A stretch of DNA of 42,852 bases from Trichomonas tenax (taxonomy: Eukaryota > Parabasalia > Trichomonadida > Trichomonadidae). The stretch spans positions 1 to 42,852 of the forward strand of contig JALKBU010000399.1 in NCBI GenBank assembly GCA_023091735.1. Direction: 5' to 3'. Under the pieces are notes generated by a model that made no database searches, had not been told where the DNA came from, and saw only the letters and a program-made list of their open reading frames with translations. Position 1 is the first letter of the stretch; each line of letters opens with the position of its first letter. Of the stretch, positions 19,573-27,931 are shown piece after piece. The position numbers and the translations under genes were made by a program.

Positions 19573-19787
19573 GTTTTAAACTAAAAGTGTCAACTGACAA
19601 TGTAAATTAAATTGTAAAATTAAAATGTCAAAAATGCAATCAACTTTGTGGAAATGTAAAGCAAAATTTGTCAAAATTCGAAAATTTTTTGCTAAAATCT
19701 TCGAAAAAGATGTGAATTGTATCGCTGTAACAGCCATAATTATGAAATCGATTTCTATACATTTTCGAACAAAGGAAAACATTTTTA
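19573..19787. promoter_or_regulatory. Divergent promoter region of MED27 and RING genes
   Basis: The 215-bp spacer carries repeated copies of two short words in the plus orientation: TGTAAA at about 19600, TTGTAAAATTAAAATGTCA starting near 19612, and TGTAAAGCAAAATTTGTCA from 19655. Toward MED27, TTGTCAGTTGACACTTTTAG lies about 10-30 bp before its ATG on the minus strand. A short frame across the spacer is lysine-rich with no homology that I recognise and is treated as chance. The motif assignment is inferred from recurrence across the window. Confidence 0.4.
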
Positions 19788-20504
19788 ATGGGTTGCAGCG
19801 CTTGCTTACCACTTCAGCAGCCTCTATGGTATGAATACTATGGACCAATTAGACACGTTGATGCTGCAAATGCGATCAACGCTGCAATTGCTGATAACCT
19901 CAATTTTGATAATGCAATGACTCGAATACCAATTAGAAAAGTTACTGCACCTCATATCAAAGTTCCTGGTGTCCTCAACAAACCAATGTTCAAGGATTAC
20001 ACCGATTCTACAGTTACTATTTCTTTTTCAACTAAAGCATCAGGATTGCTTACATTAGGTGAAAATGAAAACGCACAAACACTTCAATTCAGCAATGCTC
20101 TGAATCAGACACTCACATTTCATAGACCAAGCGAAGAAATCTGGCTTATTAAATTTGATTTCGAAGAGAGTGAGGATGTTTCTTGCCGTATTATGAAGGT
20201 CAATGTTAAAGCAATTTCAAGCCCTATAATATTAGATGATAAAATAATTATAAATGGAAAAATCTCAACAATCAACAAAGTCTTTAAACAAGAAGACGAA
20301 GGAGATGATGCTGGCTTCAATGATGGCATGTGCTTGATATGTTGCAGTATGGAATCCACTGTTATTGCATTTCCATGTCGACACTGCTGCATGTGCAGTG
20401 AATGCGCAGAAAGATTCTCAACAATGACCACACATTGTCCTGTTTGCAGAGCTGTTGTTACTGAGCTCATCGATTGTGCACCAAACCATGAAAATACTCA
20501 ATAA
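19788..20504 (+). CDS. Mahogunin/RNF157-type RING E3 ligase with predicted N-myristoylation
   Basis: A 238-residue protein with the C-terminal C3HC4 RING CLICCSMESTVIAFPCRHCC, continuing MCSECAERF and HCPVCR (about 181-220). The pattern with PCRH and the CxxC-A pair is that of MGRN1, RNF157 and plant LOG2-type ligases. The middle region (about 60-150) resembles the beta-rich domain that precedes the RING in this group. The N-terminus, MGCSAC, has Gly2 for N-myristoylation and Cys3 and Cys6 as likely palmitoylation sites, so the ligase is probably membrane-bound. MGRN1-like proteins ubiquitinate membrane and endosomal cargo. The ATG at 19788 is preferred because it yields this motif. The NMT that would modify it lies upstream, in the opposite orientation. 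Confidence 0.85.
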   Translation: MGCSACLPLQQPLWYEYYGPIRHVDAANAINAAIADNLNFDNAMTRIPIRKVTAPHIKVPGVLNKPMFKDYTDSTVTISFSTKASGLLTLGENENAQTLQFSNALNQTLTFHRPSEEIWLIKFDFEESEDVSCRIMKVNVKAISSPIILDDKIIINGKISTINKVFKQEDEGDDAGFNDGMCLICCSMESTVIAFPCRHCCMCSECAERFSTMTTHCPVCRAVVTELIDCAPNHENTQ

Positions 20505-20963
20505 TTGTTTGAAATAGATCAAATATTAAGAATAAATTTGGATATAGCCTATCAACATCAACCTAATTCTACTAATGTTGAAATATACATTTCATATTTT
20601 TTCTTATAAAGTGGAAACATTTTGAGAATATTATAAAAAACAGAGCAGAGCAATTGAAGAATAAGAGGTGAATGATAAAAGCTGAAAACAATTTTTCATA
20701 TTTATCAAATTAGGATGATATCTTCCTTTAGCTGAGAATAAATCTGTGCTGGGCCTTGATGGTATATGCATTGTAATTTAAGTCTAGAAGTTCATTTTTA
20801 TGTAGTTCCCCCTCTTTTGGCAATCAAAATAAACCATTGCTTTTTATTGATGTATTTTGATGTAATGTAATGTAAGAATGCTGTTATTTTATCAAAAAAT
20901 CAGACTTAAATTTTCGCAGCCTAAAATTATGCGGCTTTTAAATTGAGAGGTTTACATTAGTAG
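20505..20963. other. Intergenic spacer before Spt5
   Basis: This 459-bp region holds the 3' end of the RING gene (AATAAA about 30 bp after the stop) and the Spt5 promoter. A weak inverted repeat (caacat ... atgttg, about 20551-20581) lies just after the RING gene. Two in-frame stops (TAG TAG) immediately precede the Spt5 ATG, which fixes that start. No gene or RNA is recognised. Confidence 0.5.
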
Positions 20964-23546
20964 ATGTCTAGCTCCCAATCTGAAGGCTATTCGGACTCGC
21001 GAAGCTCTGCCTATTCATCAGATGCCGAGACCCAGGAATACGTCCAGAAGAAGCCTCGTAAAAATCAGGGTTACACAGCTCAAGATTTCTATGAAAAAGA
21101 AGCTGCGGACAACTCTGGCAGTGACGACGATGGTGATGAAGAAGAAGATATCGAAAATGAAGAAGACAGAAACTTCATTAACGAAAATGATGAAGAAGCA
21201 CAAGATTTAACAGATCTTATGAAAACTCAGAAGCGCCAAAGAAGCCAAGAACGAAATTTACTTAAAGAGCAAGCTAAAAGATACATTCAGCAATCAAGTT
21301 CGTATGCTCAAAATGATGAAACAGAATTTATTTTCGATGATTCTGCTCTTAACCAGCTATTTCCTTCATACAGAATTGCCCTCGAACCATCAACAGGTTC
21401 TAACCAGCTTTTCCACGTCAGATGTACGCCAGGCAAGGAACTTCTCGTTTTATCACATCTTTATTCAAGATTCTTCAAAGCAACTGATCAATACAATCTT
21501 ATTTTCGCTGCATACGCACCAAAGATGAGTTCTGGCTATATCTACGTTGAAGCAAAGACACTTGCTGATGCCAATCAAATTTGCAATGGTGTTCCATATA
21601 TTCAGAAGCTTACATCAATGAAGTCCCTCAAATATAATGAAATGTCAAAGGCCATGACACTTCCAAGAGCTGAGATCGATTTCCATCCAGGTAACTTCGT
21701 TGAAATTCTTAGAGATTCACAGAAGGGTTACTTCCTTAAGGGTGATATTGGTCAGGTTATCAATGTCAACATCAACCGCAACAGAGTTATGGTTAAATTA
21801 GTTCCACGTATTGATTATGATCGAATCGAAACACAAGATGATTTACCAACAAAGCGCACAAAATTGAACAAAGATGTTCGTGTTCCACAGGCTGACTTCA
21901 ACATTGATAGACTTCCAGGTGATACTTCAAACGAAGAAGTTCAGATTGGTGATAATTTAGTTAATTTCCACGTTTGGAACGATGAGAAGTTCTATGGTCC
22001 ATTCATGTACCACGAAGTTGAAATTAAGAAGCTCAAGAAAGTTGATTATATTCAGGCTGATTTCGGCAAGAAGTTCCTTGATAACTTCTATGATTTCGAG
22101 CAGAGCATTCAGTACTTCAAGAACAACATGTTCACAGCTCTAGGTCTCACAAACTCAACAACATTCAACACAGGTGATATTGCACGTATTTTGCATCCAC
22201 ATGAATATGAGGATGTCATCGTTGATGTCATCTCTGTTCAGGGTAACATGATCCATGTTACACCTCGTCCACAGAACGAAATGGAGAAGGCTCAGTATGA
22301 TGGTGTTGAGTTCGATATCCAGGCTGACCTTCTCGAGAAATACTTCCACGAAGGTGACCGTGTCAAGATCATTGCTGGTAACAACAGAGGTAAGATCGGT
22401 GTTGTCCTCGGTGTTGATCAAAAGACGTTCACAGCACAGGTCCAACTCACTTCAATCGGCCAGACAATCAGTGAAAAGGTCGCTAACCTTGCACACACAA
22501 AGCGCGAGGAAGAGATCCAGCGCGTTTTAGGTCAGTACAGATTGAATGATTTCGTCGTTCTTCTCGATAAGCGCCGTGGTGTCATCTGGCGTATCGAGCA
22601 CAATAATGCATTCATTTTACTTGATACAGATCAATCAATCACAGCAGATCTTTCCCAGATACAATGCCGTGCAAAAGATGAGCCAGTCAGAACTTCTAAT
22701 GGCAAGACAATCACGAAATCATCTGTTGTTAAGGTCAAAGATGAGCGTTTCAATGCCCAGGTAGTTCACACAACACACTCCAAGGTTTTCTTGTACTCAG
22801 AGCAGAAGCAGAACTTCGGTGGTCTTTTCATCCGCCCACCATCTGATATTACTGTGTTCACAACACCTACGAACGGTGCTGCTCTTTCATCATCTGGTGG
22901 CTTTGTTGTTGCTCGTCCAAAGCAAGATCTCGGCCTTAAGGGTAAGACAATCAGAATTCTCTCTGGTCCTCAGAAAGGCCTTCTTGCAGATGTTAAGGAA
23001 GCTACATCTGAAGATATACACATTGTCCTTCAGACCACAAAGAAGACAATGAGGCTCTTTAAGAACAGAATTAAATTCACAGTTATCGAAAAGGGTAACA
23101 ACTTCATGAACAAGATATTCTCCAAGACCGACGATATACCGATTGAACAGCCAACACAGAAGCAGCCATCATACGACGCTCCAACATACCAGACATCAAC
23201 TGCTCCAGACCAGCCAAAGCCATATGGTTCCTCATATCCATCAGTTTACTCACCACAGAGTTCATCTCCAACATACGGAAACAGCTATGGCAGTCCATCT
23301 GCATATCCATATAACCAGGGATACTCTGGCTATGGCAGCAGTTACGAAAATTCTTATGCATCTCCGGGAGCCAGCGCATACAGCTATGGACAGGCATCTC
23401 CAGCTGCTGTTCCATACCAGTCTCCAGGTGCCCAGCCATATGGATCACCAGCTGCACAGCCTTATGGATCACCAACAAGCTACGGTCCAAGTTACGGCAA
23501 TATGTATTACCAACAGAGTAACCAACAGAATGGTTCACAAAATTAA
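20964..23546 (+). CDS. SPT5: Transcription elongation factor Spt5
   Basis: An 860-residue Spt5, the NusG-family clamp that with Spt4 forms DSIF and keeps RNA polymerase II processive. The N-terminus (about 1-100) is Ser-rich then strongly acidic, as in other Spt5 proteins. An NGN domain follows at about 145-230 (LFHVRCTPGKELLVLSHLYS). At least four KOW-type modules can be picked out: HPGNFVEILRDSQKGYFLKGDIG (~235), HEGDRVKIIAGNNRGKIGVV (~465), a LNDFVVLLDKRRGVIWRIEH segment (~530), and LKGKTIRILSGPQKGLLADV (~660). The last ~120 residues form a Tyr/Ser/Pro/Gly-rich tail with YGSP and YASPG-type units, equivalent to the CTR that kinases phosphorylate. Two stops directly upstream fix the start. 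The stop TAA is in TTAAAG. Confidence 0.94.
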   Translation: MSSSQSEGYSDSRSSAYSSDAETQEYVQKKPRKNQGYTAQDFYEKEAADNSGSDDDGDEEEDIENEEDRNFINENDEEAQDLTDLMKTQKRQRSQERNLLKEQAKRYIQQSSSYAQNDETEFIFDDSALNQLFPSYRIALEPSTGSNQLFHVRCTPGKELLVLSHLYSRFFKATDQYNLIFAAYAPKMSSGYIYVEAKTLADANQICNGVPYIQKLTSMKSLKYNEMSKAMTLPRAEIDFHPGNFVEILRDSQKGYFLKGDIGQVINVNINRNRVMVKLVPRIDYDRIETQDDLPTKRTKLNKDVRVPQADFNIDRLPGDTSNEEVQIGDNLVNFHVWNDEKFYGPFMYHEVEIKKLKKVDYIQADFGKKFLDNFYDFEQSIQYFKNNMFTALGLTNSTTFNTGDIARILHPHEYEDVIVDVISVQGNMIHVTPRPQNEMEKAQYDGVEFDIQADLLEKYFHEGDRVKIIAGNNRGKIGVVLGVDQKTFTAQVQLTSIGQTISEKVANLAHTKREEEIQRVLGQYRLNDFVVLLDKRRGVIWRIEHNNAFILLDTDQSITADLSQIQCRAKDEPVRTSNGKTITKSSVVKVKDERFNAQVVHTTHSKVFLYSEQKQNFGGLFIRPPSDITVFTTPTNGAALSSSGGFVVARPKQDLGLKGKTIRILSGPQKGLLADVKEATSEDIHIVLQTTKKTMRLFKNRIKFTVIEKGNNFMNKIFSKTDDIPIEQPTQKQPSYDAPTYQTSTAPDQPKPYGSSYPSVYSPQSSSPTYGNSYGSPSAYPYNQGYSGYGSSYENSYASPGASAYSYGQASPAAVPYQSPGAQPYGSPAAQPYGSPTSYGPSYGNMYYQQSNQQNGSQN

Positions 23547-23931
23547 AGTTTTTTTATAAAAATATATATAAATTTTGAAAAATCGATTATTAAATATCAT
23601 TTTTTTAACTTCAACCGATAATGTCATATGTGCATTCTAATTCGCAATCATACAGCATCATACAGAGTACATAAATCAAAAATTTGCTATTTTAAAGATG
23701 TACATAACTGAAAATTTCTAATTTTAATGAACATGTTTGCTCTGAGAATATTTAACTGCAACAGCCCCATTTAATATGGATATTGATTATGTCAAGGATG
23801 AAGCCATTCAAATGAGAAATAAAAAATGGCATGTAAAGTAGTTTTTTGTTATGTAAAATGTAAAGTTTCGATAACTCGCGAAAAAATGTAAAAGTGTTAA
23901 TCTTTGAAATTTCTGTGATTTTCATAAATTT
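23547..23931. promoter_or_regulatory. Spacer and promoter of the kinase gene with four TGTAAA copies
   Basis: In this 385-bp spacer TGTAAA occurs four times in the sense direction at about 23832, 23852, 23859 and 23887, all within 100 bp of the kinase ATG. An initiator-like TTCATA (TCATA at 23922-23926) lies 6-10 bp before the ATG. The upstream part is AT-rich 3' flank of Spt5. Short minus-strand frames are not credible. Confidence 0.45.
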
Positions 23932-25146
23932 ATGGAAGAAGTCAGTGATATTAATCAGTACCAATTTTGTGAGCAAATCGGGCACGGAGCGTACGCTGAT
24001 GTGTTCCGAGGCATTCACAAGGTCACGCAGCAGGACGTAGCAATCAAAGTTATTAATCTAGACACAATAACGGACGATGATGAAATCTGTTTAGTGAGAG
24101 AAGTCACTGCTCTTTTGCAAGTAGATCACCCTAACATTGTCTACACTTATGAATATATTTTGAATGAAAATAGACTGTACATTATCTCTGAATATATAAA
24201 TGGAGGGATGATTCTGACAAAAGTCAATGATATGCATGGACTTTCTGAATCTCAGGCAAGAAGCTATTTCAATGACGTACTAAGCGCGATAAATTACCTT
24301 CATAAATCAAGATTAATATGTCATCGAGATATCAAATTACAAAATATTTTGATTTCTAATACAGGGAGTGCGAAGCTTATAGATTTTGGGTTTTGCAACT
24401 CGAACAATTTTCTCAGATCTTTCAATTCTTTTGTCGGAACTCCAGGATTTACAGCACCAGAAGTCGTTGATGGTGTTGATTATGATAACTCATGCGATAT
24501 TTTCAGCTTAGGAATATGTCTTTATGCAATGGCTGTTGGAAAAGTGCCGATTGATCTTCAAAATAAAAATTCGAATTTGATGAGGGAGCAACTAAACAAC
24601 ATTACCTTTCCAGGGAACATGTCTTCTCCACTAGTCGAGCTTATTAAGAAGATGATAGAACCTAACCCTCGTTTAAGAATTAAATTGGATGATATAATTC
24701 GTCATCCATGGGTTAGATTAGAGAATTTTAGGCAAGATAAATTCGAAATTCGAAAATGTCCAATTGATCTCGGAGCTATCACATCAATCGATGAATTAAC
24801 AAAAGTTCGCCGAAAACCACAAGTCATTATTGCAAAGAACGTCCTTCACTACATAGCATCTCTTGGCTACGATGTTCATAAAATACAGAACGATGTGCAA
24901 AGAGGTGAAATTACGCCCGAAAGTGCAGCATTTTGGATTGCGGTTAAGAACAACATAGCCCCTGAGGATACACGTAAGGGAAAGAAGAATTTTTGTAATT
25001 CATTGCCAATATGCACTGGTGGACATACTTTGAAAGAAAAATCTCGTCCAAGATTGCCTCAATTACGGATCCCACATCCCAATGGACCTGTGTCACAGCG
25101 AAATGTGACACCAACTGGTACATATACTAAGCGTTTGCGTTTTTAA
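23932..25146 (+). CDS. CAMK/SNF1-like serine/threonine protein kinase
   Basis: This 404-residue kinase has a complete catalytic domain at about 9-265. The Gly-rich loop is IGHGAYADV, the ATP-anchoring Lys is in VAIKVI, the catalytic loop is HRDIKLQN, the Mg site is DFGFCN, and the activation segment ends GTPGFTAPEVV. The DIFSLGICLYAM and HPWVRLENF segments place it with the CAMK/SNF1/MARK-like kinases, which are greatly expanded in trichomonads. After the kinase, residues ~305-355 (SLGYDVHKIQNDV, EITPESAAFWI) resemble the small helical UBA-like autoregulatory region of SNF1/MARK relatives. The tail is basic and Pro-rich. Substrate is unknown. The stop lies in TTTTAATAA. Confidence 0.9.
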   Translation: MEEVSDINQYQFCEQIGHGAYADVFRGIHKVTQQDVAIKVINLDTITDDDEICLVREVTALLQVDHPNIVYTYEYILNENRLYIISEYINGGMILTKVNDMHGLSESQARSYFNDVLSAINYLHKSRLICHRDIKLQNILISNTGSAKLIDFGFCNSNNFLRSFNSFVGTPGFTAPEVVDGVDYDNSCDIFSLGICLYAMAVGKVPIDLQNKNSNLMREQLNNITFPGNMSSPLVELIKKMIEPNPRLRIKLDDIIRHPWVRLENFRQDKFEIRKCPIDLGAITSIDELTKVRRKPQVIIAKNVLHYIASLGYDVHKIQNDVQRGEITPESAAFWIAVKNNIAPEDTRKGKKNFCNSLPICTGGHTLKEKSRPRLPQLRIPHPNGPVSQRNVTPTGTYTKRLRF

Positions 25147-25310
25147 TAATTTTTATGTTTGTTGTTTATAAACTATTGTTATGTTTTTGATCTCCTCTTT
25201 GTCAAATAAATCTATTGTCAAAGGATTTTGGAAAATCCTTATTAATATAACAAATATAATTTTGGACTTAAAGGCTCCTGATTTCAAATATAGCGCGACA
25301 ACATTTATAT

Positions 25311-25715
25311 TTATTCACAAACAGGCATTGAGAGACGAGAAAATTGGAATGTAAGATCGACGAGTTGCTCTTGTAAGTAATCTCTTCCAAAATCAACAGG
25401 TACTTGCATTGGCTTAGCGTCTAACTTTTCTGGTGTAAATTGGAACTTATATTCGACTTCTGGAACATTTCTTTCGAGCTCAACTTTTTTGCGAGCGTCT
25501 TGAGACAATACATATATTGGTTTTGGCTTTTTAGGAATATCTTCTGGGGCAATTTCTATCTTTGGAAGATCTTTCATGATAATTTGTTTTTTTCGAAAGT
25601 TAACTTCAGGAGCAATGTCATCGAATTTCTCGTCATCAAGCTGCTCTATGTACTGCTTTTCGAGCTGCCTTTTGTACTCTCGCATAATCGCTGTTGAACA
25701 CTCGATATTCGACAT
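25311..25715 (-). CDS. Small charged hypothetical protein (134 aa)
   Basis: I do not recognise this gene. From the ATG at 25713-25715 it encodes 134 residues, beginning MSNIECSTAIMREYKRQ. It is highly charged (Glu, Lys, Asp), with a helical N-terminal third and a Pro-containing middle (EDIPKKPKPIYVL). It has no Cys pairs, signal peptide or membrane segment. A minor upstream TTG is not needed as a start. The stop is in GAATAAATA, so TAAA overlaps it as for the known genes, which supports it as a real transcript. It is divergent from another small gene, with 29 bp between ATGs. The composition could suit a subunit or adaptor of a larger complex. Confidence 0.55.
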   Translation of the reverse strand: MSNIECSTAIMREYKRQLEKQYIEQLDDEKFDDIAPEVNFRKKQIIMKDLPKIEIAPEDIPKKPKPIYVLSQDARKKVELERNVPEVEYKFQFTPEKLDAKPMQVPVDFGRDYLQEQLVDLTFQFSRLSMPVCE

Positions 25716-25744
25716 CAATCAAAAATTTTAAACGTCTATTTTTG
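25716..25744. promoter_or_regulatory. 29-bp space between two divergent start codons
   Basis: The ATGs of two divergent small genes are separated by only 29 bp of AT-rich DNA. No TGTAAA or clear initiator fits inside, so the promoters probably extend into the opposite coding sequence, or one of the starts lies further downstream. Confidence 0.4.
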
Positions 25745-26125
25745 ATGTCAAGGTATGATTCTCTGTTTGAAGGGGACTCTCCCGACGAAATCCTTAAGAA
25801 CATTGCTGGAATGGGTGTCAAAATTGCACCTGTTGCCGATCCACTAAAAACAAAGCGCCGCAAACTTACAAAAAATATTGCAACACAAATTGACGTCGAA
25901 GAAGAAAATAGAGCAGAAGAATCCGTAAAAAACTGGTTATTCCACGAAGCTCCTGAAACTAAACAGCCACCAACACTAAAAATCGAAGAATTAAGTTCAT
26001 TTGCTCAGTATACAGATAAGAAAGAACCGAATACTATAGATGATGGATCCTTTGTTGATGATCCTATACTTAAAGCTCTTCGAAACAAACTTTTTCAAAA
26101 TTCTTCATCCAATTTTTTTGACTAG
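25745..26125 (+). CDS. Small charged hypothetical protein (126 aa)
   Basis: I do not recognise this gene. The ATG at 25745 gives 126 residues starting MSRYDSLFEGDSPDEILKNI. Features are a DSLFEGDSPDEIL acidic start, a basic patch (KTKRRKLTKN) near residue 35 that could be a nuclear localisation signal, an acidic EEENRAEE stretch, and a DDPILKALRNKLF helix near the C-terminus. There is no membrane segment. It looks intrinsically disordered, with short helices of the kind used for docking. The stop is TAG. Coding potential is supported by the biased composition and by the absence of a competing frame; function is not inferable. Confidence 0.5.
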   Translation: MSRYDSLFEGDSPDEILKNIAGMGVKIAPVADPLKTKRRKLTKNIATQIDVEEENRAEESVKNWLFHEAPETKQPPTLKIEELSSFAQYTDKKEPNTIDDGSFVDDPILKALRNKLFQNSSSNFFD

Positions 26126-26431
26126 TTGAATATCCTTGATTTGATCGTTTGTGTAATTACTAGTACCTAGTGTTCAAGCAGTTTTAGGTGAAAGATATCT
26201 TTTTAGTTGATATTTTTCAATTGCAATCAGGATTTATGTTTTGTGAGCCATAGAGATGTAAATATCATTACCCCCAGGTACATTTACAGAGATTCATATA
26301 TGTATTCTCCAGGAAAATGTAACATTGAATGGTATCAAATTTTTGATTTGTTATATATTAGATTGATGTCTCGTGAACTAAAAAAAATAATGGATAAGCA
26401 TATGTGATATTTTACAAACAAAGGAAATAAT
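26126..26431. other. Convergent spacer, no gene seen
   Basis: About 306 bp lie between the 126-residue gene and the 3' end of the CDC50 gene. A short plus-strand frame here starts at TTG, has no recognisable content and is rejected. I see no RNA gene or repeat. Confidence 0.5.
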
Positions 26432-27391
26432 TCAAGATGAAATTGCTTTTTGTCGATTCATTTCGATCATTCGTGTGATCAACTGTTGGTCACCAAGTTT
26501 TCGAGGTTTGAACACCTTTAAGCATATAATTACTACAACAAACATCAAACAGAAGATTGCTAAACCAATTATTGTGTAACCGAGAGCTAAATTCTTTGTG
26601 CCCATAAAAGATTCTTTCTCTAGAATTGCGAACTTCTCTCCGTTGAAGAATGCAGGTGGATAATTGTTTGTTATTGAAATTGTGAAATTTCCTTTTTGCA
26701 ATGTGCAATCTTTGCATATTGAGTAAGTTTTAACTATGGTGGATGTCTGTCCTGCCTTCATCCACTCGATGAAATGCTCATTAGTTTGTCCTCCCGGGAA
26801 TAAAGAGTTACTTTCGAGCCATTTGTTGCCTGTTGTGTATTTACTGTTCAGCGGTTTGAAGGAATTCTCAATGTCATGCTTTGACACAATGTTTGTTTCT
26901 TCAAAACCTGGATCTTCAGATTTAACTTTGTACGTGTCATTGAAAACAGATAAAGCAGATAAACCGCATGGAAGTATCCAGTTATCAGCAGATTTTGAGT
27001 CATCGAGAGATCTTAAAGGTTTGCAATCCAACATATCGCTGTAATCGACATATTCGCCTGCAAGTTGGTCAACACTGCGTGAACTGATAAACTGCTTATG
27101 ATTTTGATGGAAATTTGTAAGTTTATACTTAATTCTTATATCACCTTTAATTTCTTCATCAATTTGGAATGTTACATCGCAAACTGATCCAAGTTCACAT
27201 GCATGGTCGTATCTTTTCTCGTAGTATGGAAGATTTGTGTTGATAACTAAAAGAATTGGTCCCAAAATAAATGAAATAATTGCAATAACACCAAGAATCA
27301 CTATTGTCCTCGCAGGCGTAAGCATTGGACGATATGCACGCAAACTCTGTTGAGCAAATTTTGAGTTTGCAATGTCCAAATCAACTTTCAT
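26432..27391 (-). CDS. CDC50/LEM3 family P4-ATPase (flippase) beta subunit
   Basis: A 319-residue membrane protein of the CDC50/LEM3 family, which partners P4-ATPases to move phospholipids from the outer to the cytosolic leaflet and allows the pump to leave the ER. It has the family layout: a short cytosolic N-terminus (QQSLRAYRPMLTP), a first membrane helix at about 27-50, a large lumenal ectodomain with paired Cys (ACELGSVCDV, DCKPL, LPCGLSALSVFNDTY), and a second helix near 267-290 with a short basic tail. LPCGLSALSVFNDTY is the family's conserved 'P-C-G-x-x-A-x-S-x-F-N-D' block. A small CxxC (CKDC) in the ectodomain is less usual. Length is normal. The stop is TGA. Confidence 0.93.
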   Translation of the reverse strand: MKVDLDIANSKFAQQSLRAYRPMLTPARTIVILGVIAIISFILGPILLVINTNLPYYEKRYDHACELGSVCDVTFQIDEEIKGDIRIKYKLTNFHQNHKQFISSRSVDQLAGEYVDYSDMLDCKPLRSLDDSKSADNWILPCGLSALSVFNDTYKVKSEDPGFEETNIVSKHDIENSFKPLNSKYTTGNKWLESNSLFPGGQTNEHFIEWMKAGQTSTIVKTYSICKDCTLQKGNFTISITNNYPPAFFNGEKFAILEKESFMGTKNLALGYTIIGLAIFCLMFVVVIICLKVFKPRKLGDQQLITRMIEMNRQKAISS

Positions 27392-27931
27392 GTATCAGAT
27401 AAGTGGCGACTCTGCGGTGAAAATTTGTGTAACGTATTTTGAAAATATAACGCAAATTTTTGCAGCGACTATAATTCAGTATTTATTTCACTTTTTGTTA
27501 ATAAATTGCTCATAAAAACCTCATTGAAATGCCCTATCTTTCCAATCGGGAATCAATTTAACGATGTAGCCTTTCACATTATGTTCATTGCCATATACAT
27601 ACGAATGCAAGAACAAATATGTGATTAACTAATGCTTTTAAGATCAATACTAAATTTTCTTTCAAATGCAATAAATAAACATTCTGCACCCAGAAATCAA
27701 GAATTCCGTTGTACACAAAATAAAGCAAATAATGTTTCGAATGTCGATAAAACCAATTGATCATCTTGTTTCTCGATTCATGGTATTGGTGGTGACTGAC
27801 TAATCATTATTAGATTGAATCTATTATTTAGCCTATTTCATTATTTAAAATCTTTTGAATTATTCACGCTGAACCAAAAATGTTGATTAATTATAAAAAT
27901 TAGAATAAATTTCGCACTTCATAACGATTGA
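27392..27931. other. Intergenic region containing the CDC50 promoter
   Basis: This 540-bp region separates the divergent CDC50 gene and the GT61-like pseudogene. The notable piece is AAAATATAACGCAAAT at 27442-27457, identical to a 16-mer at 30215-30230. On the minus strand it reads toward CDC50 and lies about 51 bp from its ATG. I find no further protein fragment or RNA. Confidence 0.5.
27442..27457 (-). promoter_or_regulatory. Candidate upstream element ATTTGCGTTATATTTT (CDC50)
   Basis: This 16-mer is perfectly repeated at 30215-30230 upstream of the Rogdi-like gene, in the same orientation relative to its gene. It contains AACG on one strand, similar to the core that Myb proteins bind in Trichomonas (TAACGA-type sites). 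The role is inferred from position and repetition. Confidence 0.4.

Noticed and set aside
19625..19834. 69-codon frame upstream of the RING gene
   Set aside because: Runs into the RING gene in another frame and lacks any motif; the spacer is explained by promoter words.
22155..22445. Long antisense frames within Spt5, CFAP61, NMT and BEACH
   Set aside because: They are shadows of well-identified genes and contain no independent family signatures.
26207..26407. 66-codon plus-strand frame
   Set aside because: Starts at TTG, low-complexity composition, no recognisable motif, and lies in a 3' spacer.
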